A stretch of 64,000 nucleotides of DNA from Pseudomonas helmanticensis (GTDB lineage Bacteria > Pseudomonadota > Gammaproteobacteria > Pseudomonadales > Pseudomonadaceae). The notes below the pieces were generated by a model, which was not told where the DNA came from, made no database searches, and saw only the letters and a program-made list of their open reading frames with translations. This document shows positions 51,578-60,324 of this stretch, one piece after another. Location: the NCBI RefSeq assembly GCF_900182985.1, contig NZ_FXUY01000002.1:64501-128500 (forward strand), written 5' to 3'. A program made the position numbers and the translations under genes. Positions within the stretch are counted from its first letter, which is position 1. The number at the start of each line of letters is the position of its first letter.

Positions 51578-53119
51578 TCAGTCGACCAATTTCGCCGCCA
51601 ACGCCTTGACCCGGCTCAGGTCACCCTTGGCCACCGCTGTCACACCGCTGCCGTATTCCGGATCAGCCTTATAAAGGAAGGACAGGATGATGTGCTTGCT
51701 CTCCTCGTCAGTGGTCGCCAGCGAACCGCCGAAGCTGTCGATCAGGTCACGACGTTCCTTCTGGCTGAATGAGCGATACAGATCACCGGCCTGCCTGAAG
51801 TTTTGCTCCCGCGTAATTTTCGCCTGCTGAGTATTGCCAGACAGCGCCGATTGACTGTAAAGCGCACTGTTTGTTTCTTCACGCGGCTGTAAACGGCTCG
51901 GCTGATAATTGACCCCGGAGTTGCTCGCGCCGATGTTCATTGCGCCATCCTGGTTGCCGTTATTCACCGCCACCTTCGGTGCATTGATCGGCAGTTGCAG
52001 CGCGTTGGCGCCCAAGCGATACATTTGCGTGTCGGCGTAAGAGAACACTCGGCCTTGCAACAAACGATCTTCCGAAGGCTCGATCCCCGGCACCACATTA
52101 GCCGGCGCCATGGCCACTTGTTCGGTTTCCTGGAATACGTTTGCCGGGTTTCGGTTCAAGACCATTTGTCCAACTTTTCGCTCAGGGATACCTGGCCAGA
52201 TCTTGGTGGCGTCCAATGGATCGAAATCAAACTTGGACAAATCTTGTGGTTTCAGCACTTGAATGTACAAGTCCCATTTCGGGAAATCACCTTTATTGAT
52301 ATGCGTAACAAGGTCATTGGTCATGTGACTGTAGTCTTGACCCTGCACTTTGCTTACTTCTTCAGGCGTGAGGTTTTTGATGCCCTGCAAACTTTTCCAG
52401 TGAAACTTCACGTAGTGAACTTCACCTTTGGCGTTAACCAACTTATAGGCGTGTACGCCATTACCATCCATTTCTCGATAACTTGCAGGCGTTCCAGAGT
52501 TGGAATACAACTCGGTGAGCGTTCGCGTGGCTTCCGGCACATGGGAAAAGAAATCGAAGCGACGTGAATCGTCGTCAAGGTTAGTCCGCGGATCTGGTTT
52601 AAAGGCATGCACCATATCCGGAAACTTTATTGCATCACGGATGAAAAAGGTCGGAAAGTTATTCCCAACCAGATCCCAATTGCCATCGGCGGTGTAGAAC
52701 TTGGTGGCAAAGCCACGGGGATCACGCAGGGTTTCCGGGGAATGGTTGCCATGCACCACGGCGGAAAACCGTACGAAGACCGGCGTCGCCTGGCCGGCGG
52801 CAAATACCTTGGCCTTGCTCAAGTCGCTGAGATCGTTGGTCACGGTGAAGGTGCCATGCGCACCGGTACCGCGGGCATGCACCACGCGCTCGGGGATGCG
52901 TTCACGATCGAAACGCTGCAGCTTCTGGATCAGTTGCACATCCTGCAGCAGCACCGGGCCATTGGCGCCGGCGGTTTGCGAGTTCTGGTTGTCACCGACC
53001 GCTGCGCCGTTATCGCGCGTCAGCGGCGCGGCATTCACGGACAACGTCAGCAGGCTGGCGGTGAGTACCCCGAGGGTACGGCGATGGGGAAAAGCCCCTA
53101 AGCCAAGCGATGAAGTCAT
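51578..53119 (-). CDS. katB: Monofunctional heme catalase KatB
   Basis: Clade-type small-subunit catalase, 513 aa from the ATG at 53119 with AGAGGAACC upstream. The N-terminus is a signal peptide (LGVLTASLLTLSVNA, cleavage near NAA), so the enzyme is probably periplasmic. Active-site His is in RVVHARGTGAHGTF and Asn in VGNNFPTFFIRDA. The proximal heme Tyr is in GRVFSYADTQMYRLG. In P. aeruginosa katB is strongly induced by peroxide through OxyR; I could not identify a convincing OxyR site upstream here. Paired with ankB. Confidence 0.95.
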   Translation of the reverse strand: MTSSLGLGAFPHRRTLGVLTASLLTLSVNAAPLTRDNGAAVGDNQNSQTAGANGPVLLQDVQLIQKLQRFDRERIPERVVHARGTGAHGTFTVTNDLSDLSKAKVFAAGQATPVFVRFSAVVHGNHSPETLRDPRGFATKFYTADGNWDLVGNNFPTFFIRDAIKFPDMVHAFKPDPRTNLDDDSRRFDFFSHVPEATRTLTELYSNSGTPASYREMDGNGVHAYKLVNAKGEVHYVKFHWKSLQGIKNLTPEEVSKVQGQDYSHMTNDLVTHINKGDFPKWDLYIQVLKPQDLSKFDFDPLDATKIWPGIPERKVGQMVLNRNPANVFQETEQVAMAPANVVPGIEPSEDRLLQGRVFSYADTQMYRLGANALQLPINAPKVAVNNGNQDGAMNIGASNSGVNYQPSRLQPREETNSALYSQSALSGNTQQAKITREQNFRQAGDLYRSFSQKERRDLIDSFGGSLATTDEESKHIILSFLYKADPEYGSGVTAVAKGDLSRVKALAAKLVD

Positions 53120-53405
53120 ATCAGGTTCCTCTGGTTTTTTTGGGCGCATCCAGGTGCGCCAACCAGAGGCTAGAGGGCGTGGCGCTGGAACATAAATAGA
53201 ATCTTCACAACTTCACCATTAAGAAAAATAGCTTCCTGATCAGCGAGTTAAGGCGTATTTCGCGCGCGATTAGTGGCACTTTGCAAACTATTTACCGATT
53301 AATGTGTCGATAAAAACGGGCATTGTAAGAAGGTGTTTCGCGCAGGACGCGTTTTGCTGATTTACACTGCGTACACCAACCTCATCTGTAACAAGGAAAT
53401 AACCT
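53120..53405. other. katB-mscL divergent intergenic region
   Basis: AT-rich 286 bases carrying the promoters of both genes. Two ATAG tetrads (53196 and 53228) are 32 bases apart, which does not fit the 22-base period of the OxyR consensus. No repeat or ORF of note. Confidence 0.5.
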
Positions 53406-53819
53406 ATGGGCGTGCTAAGTGAGTTCAAGGCCTTCGCGGTCAAAGGCAATGTGGTCGACATGGCCGTCGGTATCATCATCGGTGCGGCCTTCGGCAAGAT
53501 TGTTTCGTCGTTTGTCGGCGACGTCATCATGCCGCCAATCGGCCTGCTGATCGGAGGTGTGGACTTCAGTGACCTGGCGATTACGCTGAAAGCTGCCGAG
53601 GGCAGCACCCCAGCGGTCGTCATGGCGTACGGCAAGTTTCTCCAGACGATTCTGGACTTCGTGATCGTCGCCTTCGCGATTTTCATGGGTGTCAAAGCCA
53701 TCAACCGCCTGAAGCGTGAAGAGGCTGTGGCCCCTACTCTGCCGCCGGTTCCGACCAAAGAAGAGGAACTGCTGGGCGAGATCCGCGACTTGCTCAAGGC
53801 GCAGAACAACCGCCCCTGA
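53406..53819 (+). CDS. mscL: Large-conductance mechanosensitive channel MscL
   Basis: Homopentameric inner-membrane emergency valve against hypo-osmotic shock, 137 aa. N-terminal amphipathic helix [22 protein letters not shown]1 [22 protein letters not shown]2 [20 protein letters not shown], and the cytoplasmic charged helix [23 protein letters not shown] precedes the start. Strong shared terminator downstream. Confidence 0.98.
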   Translation: MGVLSEFKAFAVKGNVVDMAVGIIIGAAFGKIVSSFVGDVIMPPIGLLIGGVDFSDLAITLKAAEGSTPAVVMAYGKFLQTILDFVIVAFAIFMGVKAINRLKREEAVAPTLPPVPTKEEELLGEIRDLLKAQNNRP

Positions 53820-53836
53820 ACAGGCGGCGCAAAACA

Positions 53837-53864
53837 AAACGGCACCTGCGAGGTGCCGTTTTTT
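53837..53864. terminator. Bidirectional terminator between mscL and fpr
   Basis: AAACGGCACCT-GCG-AGGTGCCGTTTTTT; on the minus strand the stem is followed by TTTTGTTTT. The convergent fpr stop codon (53865) directly touches it. Confidence 0.93.
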
Positions 53865-54641
53865 CTACCAGTAGTTTTCCACCGCTACCTGGCCGGGCCT
53901 GCGGGTCAGGCTCAGGCTCATACCGCGCTGTTTGAGCAAGGCGCGGGTGTCGTCGATCATCTGCGGGTTGCCGCACAGCATGACCCGTGAATGCTCGGGC
54001 GAAAGCTCTACACCGGCCTTGCGCTCCAGCTCACCGCTTTCGATCAGTTGGGTGATACGCCCATTCAGCGCACCGGGATGCTCCTCACGCGTGACCGTCG
54101 CGATGAACTGCAGTTTGTGCGCGTGCTCTTGCAGATAATCGCGTTGCGTCAGTTCGGCAATCAACGATTGATAGGCCAGCTCCCGCGCCTCGCGCACGCT
54201 GTAGACGAGAATGATGCGCTCGAATTTTTCCCAGACCTCGAAGTCCTGCAGAATCGATAGAAACGGCGCCACCCCGGTGCCCGTCGACAACAACCACAGG
54301 TCGCGGCCATCAATGAAACGATCAAGGGTCAGATAACCAAAGGCCTGACGCTCCACCAGCAAGGTGTCGCCCACCTGCATACGGCTGAGCTCGCTGGTGA
54401 ATTCGCCTCCGGGGACTACGATGGAAAAGAACTCGATAAACTCATCGAACGGCGACGACACCATCGAATAGGCCCGCCACACCGTGCTGCCATCTGCCTT
54501 GGTCACCCCGAGTCGGGCGAACTGGCCGGCACGAAACCTGAACCCGGCATCCCGGGTGGTACGCAGGGTGAACAGATTGGCCGTAACCGGCTGGACATCG
54601 AGCAAGGTCTGTCGGGTGAACTTCTCAGTGCTGGCAGTCAT
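53865..54641 (-). CDS. fpr: Ferredoxin-NADP+ reductase Fpr
   Basis: FAD enzyme that exchanges electrons between NADPH and ferredoxin/flavodoxin, part of the superoxide and iron stress responses. 258 aa from the ATG at 54641 (MTASTEKFTRQTLLDVQPVT), GGAG upstream. Motifs: FRFRAGQFARLG and RAYSMVSSP (FAD site), LLSTGTGVAPFLSIL (NADP site), MLCGNPQMIDDTR. It ends ...VAVENYW, the C-terminal Trp found in this subclass of bacterial FNRs in place of Tyr. In other pseudomonads fpr is controlled by the LysR regulator FinR; none lies adjacent here. Confidence 0.96.
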   Translation of the reverse strand: MTASTEKFTRQTLLDVQPVTANLFTLRTTRDAGFRFRAGQFARLGVTKADGSTVWRAYSMVSSPFDEFIEFFSIVVPGGEFTSELSRMQVGDTLLVERQAFGYLTLDRFIDGRDLWLLSTGTGVAPFLSILQDFEVWEKFERIILVYSVREARELAYQSLIAELTQRDYLQEHAHKLQFIATVTREEHPGALNGRITQLIESGELERKAGVELSPEHSRVMLCGNPQMIDDTRALLKQRGMSLSLTRRPGQVAVENYW

Positions 54642-54966
54642 GAGGCACTCCATCGAACGGATAGCCGCAGTTTCGCGCAATCCTCTGCGATAAAACACCG
54701 GTGGTTTGTAATGGCATTAGCACTAAGCTCGCGCAAACAAGATCTCAACGCATTCTCAAACATGTAAGGCCTGAGTATCACTTTTCGTTTAGATGCTATC
54801 CCCAATATAAAAACCGCGAGCACTCATATCTTTTTTTGAAAATAACACCATGTTCCAAGAGCGAAATATTCCAGAACATTTTGTAAGAAACGTCCTACAC
54901 TTCGTTTTCGTGCTGATCCATTGGATCCAAAAAGCACCCCCGTGAAGGACACATGGAGAGTTTGTG
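54642..54966. other. AT-rich fpr-luxR intergenic region with a dyad near the luxR start
   Basis: 325 bases, clearly lower in GC than the flanking core genes. No convincing ORF. GATCC-ATT-GGATC and the overlapping palindrome TTGGATCCAA (54931-54940) lie about 27 bases before the luxR start and could be an operator. The region must also carry the fpr promoter. Confidence 0.5.
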
Positions 54967-55680
54967 ATGGAAATGTGGAAGGAGTCGCAGTTAAAGCAAC
55001 TGACTTTCGCAAGGGAAATAGACGTCGCTTATCCAATCCTGCTGAGATTTGCCGAGAATATTGGATTCAGTTTTTGCGCTATCTATTTGACATCAAACAA
55101 TCGGAATGCCGATTTTAATGCCTTGCAAATCAATAACTATCCCAAGCAGTTCAGTCAGCAATATGAAAAGGAGCGTTACAGTAAAGTTGATCCGGCAATA
55201 GCACATTGCAACCACTCAATGTTGCCGATCGTCTGGAGCGAGAACCTGTTTTCGTCTACCCCGAAATTATGGCAAGCCCAGCAGGAATATGGCTTGCGCC
55301 ATGGCTGGTCGCAGTCATTCCTGCATGAGGAGAGCGGCTTGTGCAGCATTATCAGCCTGGCCAGAGAACATGGCCCGTTGAGCCCGCTTGAGCTGTACGA
55401 GCATTTTGGCTACATGTTTTACGCGACCACTCATTTGAGCGAACTGTTCGCCAAAACTCTGCCCAAAGCGGCGCTCAAGTCCGCGCAACCACACCTGTCA
55501 CCGCGAGAGCTCGAGGTGTTGAAACTCTCATCTGTCGGCAAGACCGCTTATGAAATCTCCAGGATCCTGTTCCTGAGCGAGCGAACCGTGAATTATCACG
55601 TGCAAAACGTGATTCTGAAGCTCAACGTCTGCAATAAGATTTCTGCCGTCATTGCCGCCGCTCGAATCGGCATTATCTGA
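54967..55680 (+). CDS. LuxR-family transcriptional regulator (LuxR solo)
   Basis: 237 aa from the ATG at 54967, with GGAGAG six bases upstream. N-terminal autoinducer-binding domain: QINNYPKQFSQQYEKERYSK then VDPAIAHCNH, IVWSENLF, WQAQQEYGLRHGWSQSFLH. Of the six conserved AHL-pocket residues, Tyr61, Asp70, Pro71, Trp85 and Gly113 (TraR numbering) align; the Trp57 position appears to be Phe. C-terminal LuxR helix-turn-helix: LSPRELEVLKLSSVGKTAYE then ISRILFLSERTVNYHVQNVI. No luxI-type synthase is present in the window, so it is a solo. Lower GC than neighbours suggests horizontal acquisition. Confidence 0.88.
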   Translation: MEMWKESQLKQLTFAREIDVAYPILLRFAENIGFSFCAIYLTSNNRNADFNALQINNYPKQFSQQYEKERYSKVDPAIAHCNHSMLPIVWSENLFSSTPKLWQAQQEYGLRHGWSQSFLHEESGLCSIISLAREHGPLSPLELYEHFGYMFYATTHLSELFAKTLPKAALKSAQPHLSPRELEVLKLSSVGKTAYEISRILFLSERTVNYHVQNVILKLNVCNKISAVIAAARIGII

Positions 55681-55853
55681 CGAGAGATCCCCGCCACGAC
55701 GAAAACCTGCGGGTATTCCAAAGGAAAAAAAAGTACCATTTGCGACCTTCCTGAGTGATGACGCCAGACTGCGCGTCGCATTGCACTCGGACGGTTCCGC
55801 CGCACGCTACCCTGGGCCGCGGGACACCCGTTGATTACCCAGAGTCCCGCCCC

Positions 55854-56978
55854 ATGCCTTTGCTCGACACCCCCTTCGCCCAACTCGATCTGATCCGCCA
55901 GCCCGAGCAGCAGAATGAACCGCTGCAAGCCTTCGACGCGGCTGACGAATACCTGCTCAATCATCTTGCCGCGCAACAGCCAGCAGCGAACACGCGGGTG
56001 TTGGTGCTCAATGACAGCTTCGGCGCGCTGGCTGCGAGCCTCTTGGGCAAAGTCGAAGTGAGCAGCAGCGGTGACTCGTTTCTCGGCTTTCTAGGGCTGG
56101 AAAAGAATTTGCTGCGCAATGGCCAGGCATTCGACGCGATTCGCCCAATCCCGGCCAGCGAGCCGTTGGTCGGCCCGTTCGACCGTGTGTTGATCCGCGT
56201 ACCGAAGACGCTGGCCCTGCTCGAAGAACAACTGATCCGCTTGCAAGGGCAACTGGCGCCGGGGGCTGAAGTCGTTGCCGCGGCGATGGTCAAACACCTG
56301 CCACGCGCTGCCGGTGATTTGCTGGAGCGTTACATCGGCCCGGTACATGCCTCGCTGGCCGTGAAGAAAGCTCGACTGTTGATAGCCACACCGGAGGCAA
56401 AAGCTCCGGCGGTCTCGCCCTACCCGTCGCGCTATCGTCTTGATGAACCAGCGATCGAACTGCTCAACCACGCCAATGTGTTTTGCCGTGAAGGCCTCGA
56501 CATCGGTACTCGCGCCTTTCTGCCGCACCTGCCACAAAACCTCGGCAGTGCGCGGGTGGCCGACCTTGGCTGCGGTAATGGCGTGTTGGCGATTGCCAGC
56601 GCCCTGCGCAACCCGGACGCGCATTACACGCTGGTCGACGAGTCGTACATGGCGGTGCAATCGGCCGCTGAAAACTGGCGCGCGGCGTTGGGTGATCGCG
56701 AGGTCGTAGTGCGTGCAGGCGATGGTCTGGCCGGGCAGGAGGCACAATCACTGGACGTGGTGCTGTGCAATCCGCCGTTTCATCAGCAGCAAGTGGTTGG
56801 CGACTTCCTCGCCTGGCGCATGTTCCAGCAGGCTCGTGAAGCACTGGTCGTCGGCGGTGCGCTGTACATCGTCGGCAACCGTCATCTGGGCTATCACAGC
56901 AAACTCGCGCGGTTGTTCCGCGGCGTCGAGCAAGTGGCGGCAACACCGAAATTCGTGATTCTCAAAGCCCGCAAGTAA
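55854..56978 (+). CDS. rlmG: 23S rRNA (guanine1835-N2)-methyltransferase RlmG
   Basis: SAM-dependent rRNA methyltransferase of 374 aa, from the ATG at 55854 (MPLLDTPFAQLDLIRQPEQQ). The N-terminal half is the degenerate methyltransferase-like domain of the RsmC/RlmG family. The active domain has the SAM motif VADLGCGNGVLAIASA and the catalytic NPPF (VVLCNPPFHQ). Length and N-terminus fit RlmG (E. coli YgjO, 378 aa) rather than RsmC, which is shorter (343 aa). Confidence 0.9.
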   Translation: MPLLDTPFAQLDLIRQPEQQNEPLQAFDAADEYLLNHLAAQQPAANTRVLVLNDSFGALAASLLGKVEVSSSGDSFLGFLGLEKNLLRNGQAFDAIRPIPASEPLVGPFDRVLIRVPKTLALLEEQLIRLQGQLAPGAEVVAAAMVKHLPRAAGDLLERYIGPVHASLAVKKARLLIATPEAKAPAVSPYPSRYRLDEPAIELLNHANVFCREGLDIGTRAFLPHLPQNLGSARVADLGCGNGVLAIASALRNPDAHYTLVDESYMAVQSAAENWRAALGDREVVVRAGDGLAGQEAQSLDVVLCNPPFHQQQVVGDFLAWRMFQQAREALVVGGALYIVGNRHLGYHSKLARLFRGVEQVAATPKFVILKARK

Positions 56979-56990
56979 AGCACCAGGCAA

Positions 56991-57014
56991 AAAAAACCCT
57001 CCGTGAGGAGGGTT
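56991..57014 (-). terminator. Intrinsic terminator of the cioAB-DUF2474 operon
   Basis: AACCCTCC-GTGA-GGAGGGTT; on the minus strand the stem is followed by a run of eight T. It lies 43 bases after the DUF2474 stop. Confidence 0.92.
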
Positions 57015-57056
57015 ACAAACCGTACCCGAAGGCGCCGGGACGGGGATGATTCAGAA

Positions 57057-57224
57057 TCAGTGCGTGGTCAGGCCTGCGGCATTCATGAACATGCGCATCA
57101 GGCTGGCGGCGATAAACAGCACGCCAACACTGCCGACCCAGATCAGGGCCAGCCAGCCGAGCCGCTGCCACAGCGGCTTTTTTTCGGCTTGTTCAATCTC
57201 GTGCAGGGAATGTTTGCCGGACAT
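57057..57224 (-). CDS. DUF2474 small membrane protein, putative CioAB accessory subunit
   Basis: 55 aa from the ATG at 57224 (MSGKHSLHEIEQAEKKPLWQ); an upstream in-frame start at 57239 overlaps the AGGA ribosome-binding site. One membrane helix, LGWLALIWVGSVGVLFIAAS, then LMRMFMNAAG. DUF2474 proteins sit beside cytochrome bd-type oxidase genes and resemble CydX in size and topology. It probably stabilises the CioAB complex; experimental proof for this family is not known to me. Confidence 0.85.
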   Translation of the reverse strand: MSGKHSLHEIEQAEKKPLWQRLGWLALIWVGSVGVLFIAASLMRMFMNAAGLTTH

Positions 57225-57269
57225 TGTTTCGATCCTCATCAGTCAGATCGATGGCGCCGTTGCCGACGC

Positions 57270-57296
57270 CATCGCGGGCAAGCCCGCTTCCACAGG
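57270..57296. repeat. Single REP-like unit between cioB and DUF2474 gene
   Basis: CATCGCGGGCAAGCCCGCTT+CCACAG, a lone palindromic unit that touches the cioB stop. A variant of the CGAGC/GCTCG family. Confidence 0.6.
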
Positions 57297-57297
57297 T

Positions 57298-58305
57298 TTA
57301 GTGATAACCGTCTTCATGGGTGACCTTGCCGCGGAACACGTAGTAGCTCCAGAAGGTGTAACCCAGGATGAACGGGATGATGAAGAGCGTGCCCACCAGC
57401 ATGAAGCCCTGGCTTTGCGGCGGGGCGGCAGCGTCCCAGATCGAGATCGACGGCGGCACGATGTTCGGCCACAGGCTGATGCCCAGACCGCTGTAGCCGA
57501 GGAAGATCAGCACCAGGGTCAACAGGAACGGCATGTAGTTGGCATTGCGTGCCACGGCGCGGATCAGGCCGTACATCGTCACCAGCACCAGAATCGGCAC
57601 CGGCATGAACCAGAACAGGTTGGGCATGCTGAACCAGCGCGAGGCAATTTCCGGGTGCGCCAGTGGCGTCCACAGACTGACGACACCGATCACCGCCAGC
57701 AACACGAACGCCAGAGGCCGGGCCAGATTGTGCATCTGCTCTTGCAGCTTGCCTTCGGTCTTCATGATCAGCCAGGTGCAGCCGAGCAAGGCATACGCCA
57801 CCACCAGCGCGGCGCCACAGAACAGGGTGAACGGTGTCAGCCAGTCGAGTGAACCGCCGGCGAACTGCCGATTGACCACTGGCAAACCGTCGATGAATGC
57901 ACCCAGCGCCACCCCCTGAAAGAACGTCGCCGCCACCGAGCCACCGATAAAGGCCTTGTCCCACAGGTGACGCTTGTCATCCTTGGCCTTGAAGCGGAAC
58001 TCGAACGCCACGCCACGGAAAATCAAACCGATCAGCATGAAGATCAGCGGCAGGTACAGCGCCGACAACACCACCGAATACGCCAGCGGGAACGCACCAA
58101 ACAGCGCCGCGCCGCCCAGCACCAGCCAGGTCTCGTTGCCGTCCCAGACCGGGGCGACGGTGTTCATCATCACGTCACGATCGACCTTGCCCGGGATGAA
58201 CGGGAAGAGAATCCCGATCCCCAGGTCGAAGCCGTCCATGACCACGTACATCATGATGCCGAAGATGATGATCACGGCCCAGATCAGCGGAAGATCAATA
58301 CCCAT
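57298..58305 (-). CDS. cioB: Cyanide-insensitive quinol oxidase subunit II CioB
   Basis: 335-aa cytochrome bd-type subunit II. It begins MGIDLPLIWAVIIIFGIMMY then VVMDGFDLGIGILFPFI, the signature of CydB/CioB. WDGNETWLVLGGAALFGAFP is also conserved. Eight to nine membrane helices. Four bases separate it from cioA, so they are co-translated. Confidence 0.96.
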   Translation of the reverse strand: MGIDLPLIWAVIIIFGIMMYVVMDGFDLGIGILFPFIPGKVDRDVMMNTVAPVWDGNETWLVLGGAALFGAFPLAYSVVLSALYLPLIFMLIGLIFRGVAFEFRFKAKDDKRHLWDKAFIGGSVAATFFQGVALGAFIDGLPVVNRQFAGGSLDWLTPFTLFCGAALVVAYALLGCTWLIMKTEGKLQEQMHNLARPLAFVLLAVIGVVSLWTPLAHPEIASRWFSMPNLFWFMPVPILVLVTMYGLIRAVARNANYMPFLLTLVLIFLGYSGLGISLWPNIVPPSISIWDAAAPPQSQGFMLVGTLFIIPFILGYTFWSYYVFRGKVTHEDGYH

Positions 58306-58308
58306 GAG

Positions 58309-59757
58309 TCAAATCTCCTTGGTCAGGCGGACGTCGTCGTCGCCGTGGTCGGCATCCGCCGAATCGTCGGCAGCGGACAACGGACGAGCCGGTGTGCGTT
58401 TTTTGCCTGGACCACCCTCCGGCGTTTCTGCGCCTTCGCTGATCTTCGGCCCTTTACGGACCAGGCGCATCATGTAGCCGAGACCTGCACCGAACAGCGC
58501 GAAATACACCACCACAAACATGATCAGGGTGATGCTCATCTGCACGAAGCTATGGTTGGAAGAGGCATCCGCCGTGCGCATCAGTCCATAAACCACCCAC
58601 GGCTGACGGCCGATTTCGGTGGTAAACCAGCCGGCCAGAATCGCGATCAGACCGGACGGCCCCATCCACAACGCCAGATAGAGGAACGGTCGCGAGGTGT
58701 AGAGCGTGTCGCGCTTACGCAGCCACAGACTCCACAGACCGGTGAAGATCATCAGGAAACCGAGGCCGACCATGACCCGGAACGACCAGAACACGATGGT
58801 CGAATTCGGCCGGTCTTCCGGTGGAAACTCCTTGAGCGCCGGCACCTGTTTGTCCAGCGAGTGCGTGAGGATCAGGCTGCCGAGGTACGGGATCTCCACG
58901 GCGAACTTGGTCTTCTCTTCTTTCATGTCCGGCCAGCCGAACAGGATCAACGGCGTCGCTTCGTCGCCTTTGTTTTCCCAGTGACCTTCGATCGCGGCGA
59001 TCTTTGCCGGTTGGTGTTCAAGCGTGTTCAGGCCATGGAAGTCGCCAATGACTGCCTGGATCGGCGCGACGATCAACGCCATCCACATCGCCATCGACAG
59101 CATGGTACGAATGGCCGGGTTGTCCTTGCCGCGCAGCAAATGCCAGGCTGCCGATGAACCGACGAAGAACGCCGTGGCAACAAACGCAGCGGTCGCCATG
59201 TGCATCAGGCGATACGGGAACGAGGGGTTGAAGATGATCGCCAGCCAATCGGTCGGAATCACCTGGCCGTTGATGATTTCAAAACCCTGCGGGGTCTGCA
59301 TCCAACTGTTGGATGCCAGAATCCAGAAAGTCGAGATCAGCGTACCGATGGCCACCATGATCGTGGCAAAGAAGTGCAGACCCCGCCCGACCTTGTTCCA
59401 GCCGAACAACATCACCCCAAGGAAACCGGCTTCGAGGAAGAACGCAGTGAGCACTTCATACGTCAGCAATGGCCCGGTGACGGCGCCGGCGAAGTCCGAG
59501 AAGCGACTCCAGTTGGTGCCGAACTGGTAGGCCATGACCAGCCCCGAGACCACGCCCATGCCGAAGTTGACGGCAAAGATCTTCGACCAGAAATGGTAGA
59601 GGTCACGGTAAGTGTCGTTGTGGGTTTTCAGCCACAGGCCTTCGAGTACCGCAAGGTAGCTCGCCAGACCGATGGTGATGGCCGGGAACAGGATGTGGAA
59701 CGAGATGGTGAACGCGAACTGAATTCGGGCGAGATCTAGTGCCTCTAAACCGAACAT
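58309..59757 (-). CDS. cioA: Cyanide-insensitive quinol oxidase subunit I CioA
   Basis: 482-aa heme-bearing subunit I, from the ATG at 59757 with AGAGGAAGCC upstream. MFGLEALDLARIQFAFTISF then HILFPAITIGLASYL holds the heme ligand His near the N-terminus. GRQPWVVYGLMRT and the FHGLNTLEHQPAKIAAIEGHW stretch are typical. The quinol-binding Q-loop after KQVPALKEFPPEDRP is short, as in the CIO subfamily, in contrast to E. coli CydA. The tail is charged (SADDSADADHGDDD). A perfect ANR/FNR box lies upstream. Confidence 0.95.
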   Translation of the reverse strand: MFGLEALDLARIQFAFTISFHILFPAITIGLASYLAVLEGLWLKTHNDTYRDLYHFWSKIFAVNFGMGVVSGLVMAYQFGTNWSRFSDFAGAVTGPLLTYEVLTAFFLEAGFLGVMLFGWNKVGRGLHFFATIMVAIGTLISTFWILASNSWMQTPQGFEIINGQVIPTDWLAIIFNPSFPYRLMHMATAAFVATAFFVGSSAAWHLLRGKDNPAIRTMLSMAMWMALIVAPIQAVIGDFHGLNTLEHQPAKIAAIEGHWENKGDEATPLILFGWPDMKEEKTKFAVEIPYLGSLILTHSLDKQVPALKEFPPEDRPNSTIVFWSFRVMVGLGFLMIFTGLWSLWLRKRDTLYTSRPFLYLALWMGPSGLIAILAGWFTTEIGRQPWVVYGLMRTADASSNHSFVQMSITLIMFVVVYFALFGAGLGYMMRLVRKGPKISEGAETPEGGPGKKRTPARPLSAADDSADADHGDDDVRLTKEI

Positions 59758-59918
59758 ATGGCTTCCTCTGTCAGGTAATACCGGCTGCGGACCCGGAGGC
59801 CTGCACCCACTGCCCCCACGGATATGGAGTGCGGCGAATTCTGATTCGTTCTTTTTAAACAACCATCGCAACGCAGGGAGTCTGGCCAACTGGCCGCTGG
59901 ATCAATTCCGTTGGGGTC

Positions 59919-59932
59919 TTGATCTGGATCAA
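59919..59932. promoter_or_regulatory. ANR/FNR box upstream of cioA
   Basis: TTGATCTGGATCAA is a perfect match to TTGAT-N4-ATCAA. It is 162 bases upstream of the cioA start. A half site (ATTGATCCAG on the minus strand, near 59897-59906) lies between it and cioA. In P. aeruginosa cioAB is repressed by ANR at low oxygen. Confidence 0.85.
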
Positions 59933-60072
59933 GCAACGTTGAAAGAGTAGTCCCATTTTTGCCGATGAACTGCGTGGTCGTTTGCCGCGTGACAAGTTGC
60001 CTCATTGCAGCTGCAACGCCCTGCAACAAATCCCCGGAGCCATGTGATGGTAAGGAAACAACACATAAACCC

Positions 60073-60204
60073 TGTGGCGAGGGGATTTATCCCCGCTGGG
60101 CTGCGAAGCGGCCCCGAATCCATCCAACGCGTTTTTTCAGATCAATCGTGGCGCCCAATTTGCGACTGCTGCGCAGCCGAACGGGGATAAATCCCCTCGC
60201 CACA
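60073..60204. repeat. Paired palindromic repeat, GTGGCGAGGGGATTTATCCCC family
   Basis: Third copy of this family: TGTGGCGAGGGGATTTATCC+CCGC left and GGGGATAAATCCCCTCGCCA+CA right; the spacer again has GGCTGCGAAGCGGCC and GCTGCGCAGCC dyads. Within the 567-base gap between cioA and the MFS gene; the rest of the gap (59758-59918, 59933-60072, 60205-60324) shows no ORF or further repeat. Confidence 0.86.
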
Positions 60205-60324
60205 GGGGTAATTTGTGATGGCGAGAATATCGATGTCTGGCTAACTAAATTTTTTGTCATAGCAACTTCCTGTTACAGACTGGTGATAACCTCGCGGTTC
60301 CCCTCGAACCAGACCTGCCTTCAG

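Noticed and set aside
53190..53235. Possible OxyR site upstream of katB
   Set aside because: ATAG tetrads are 32 bases apart, not the 22 required, and the CTAT partners are absent.
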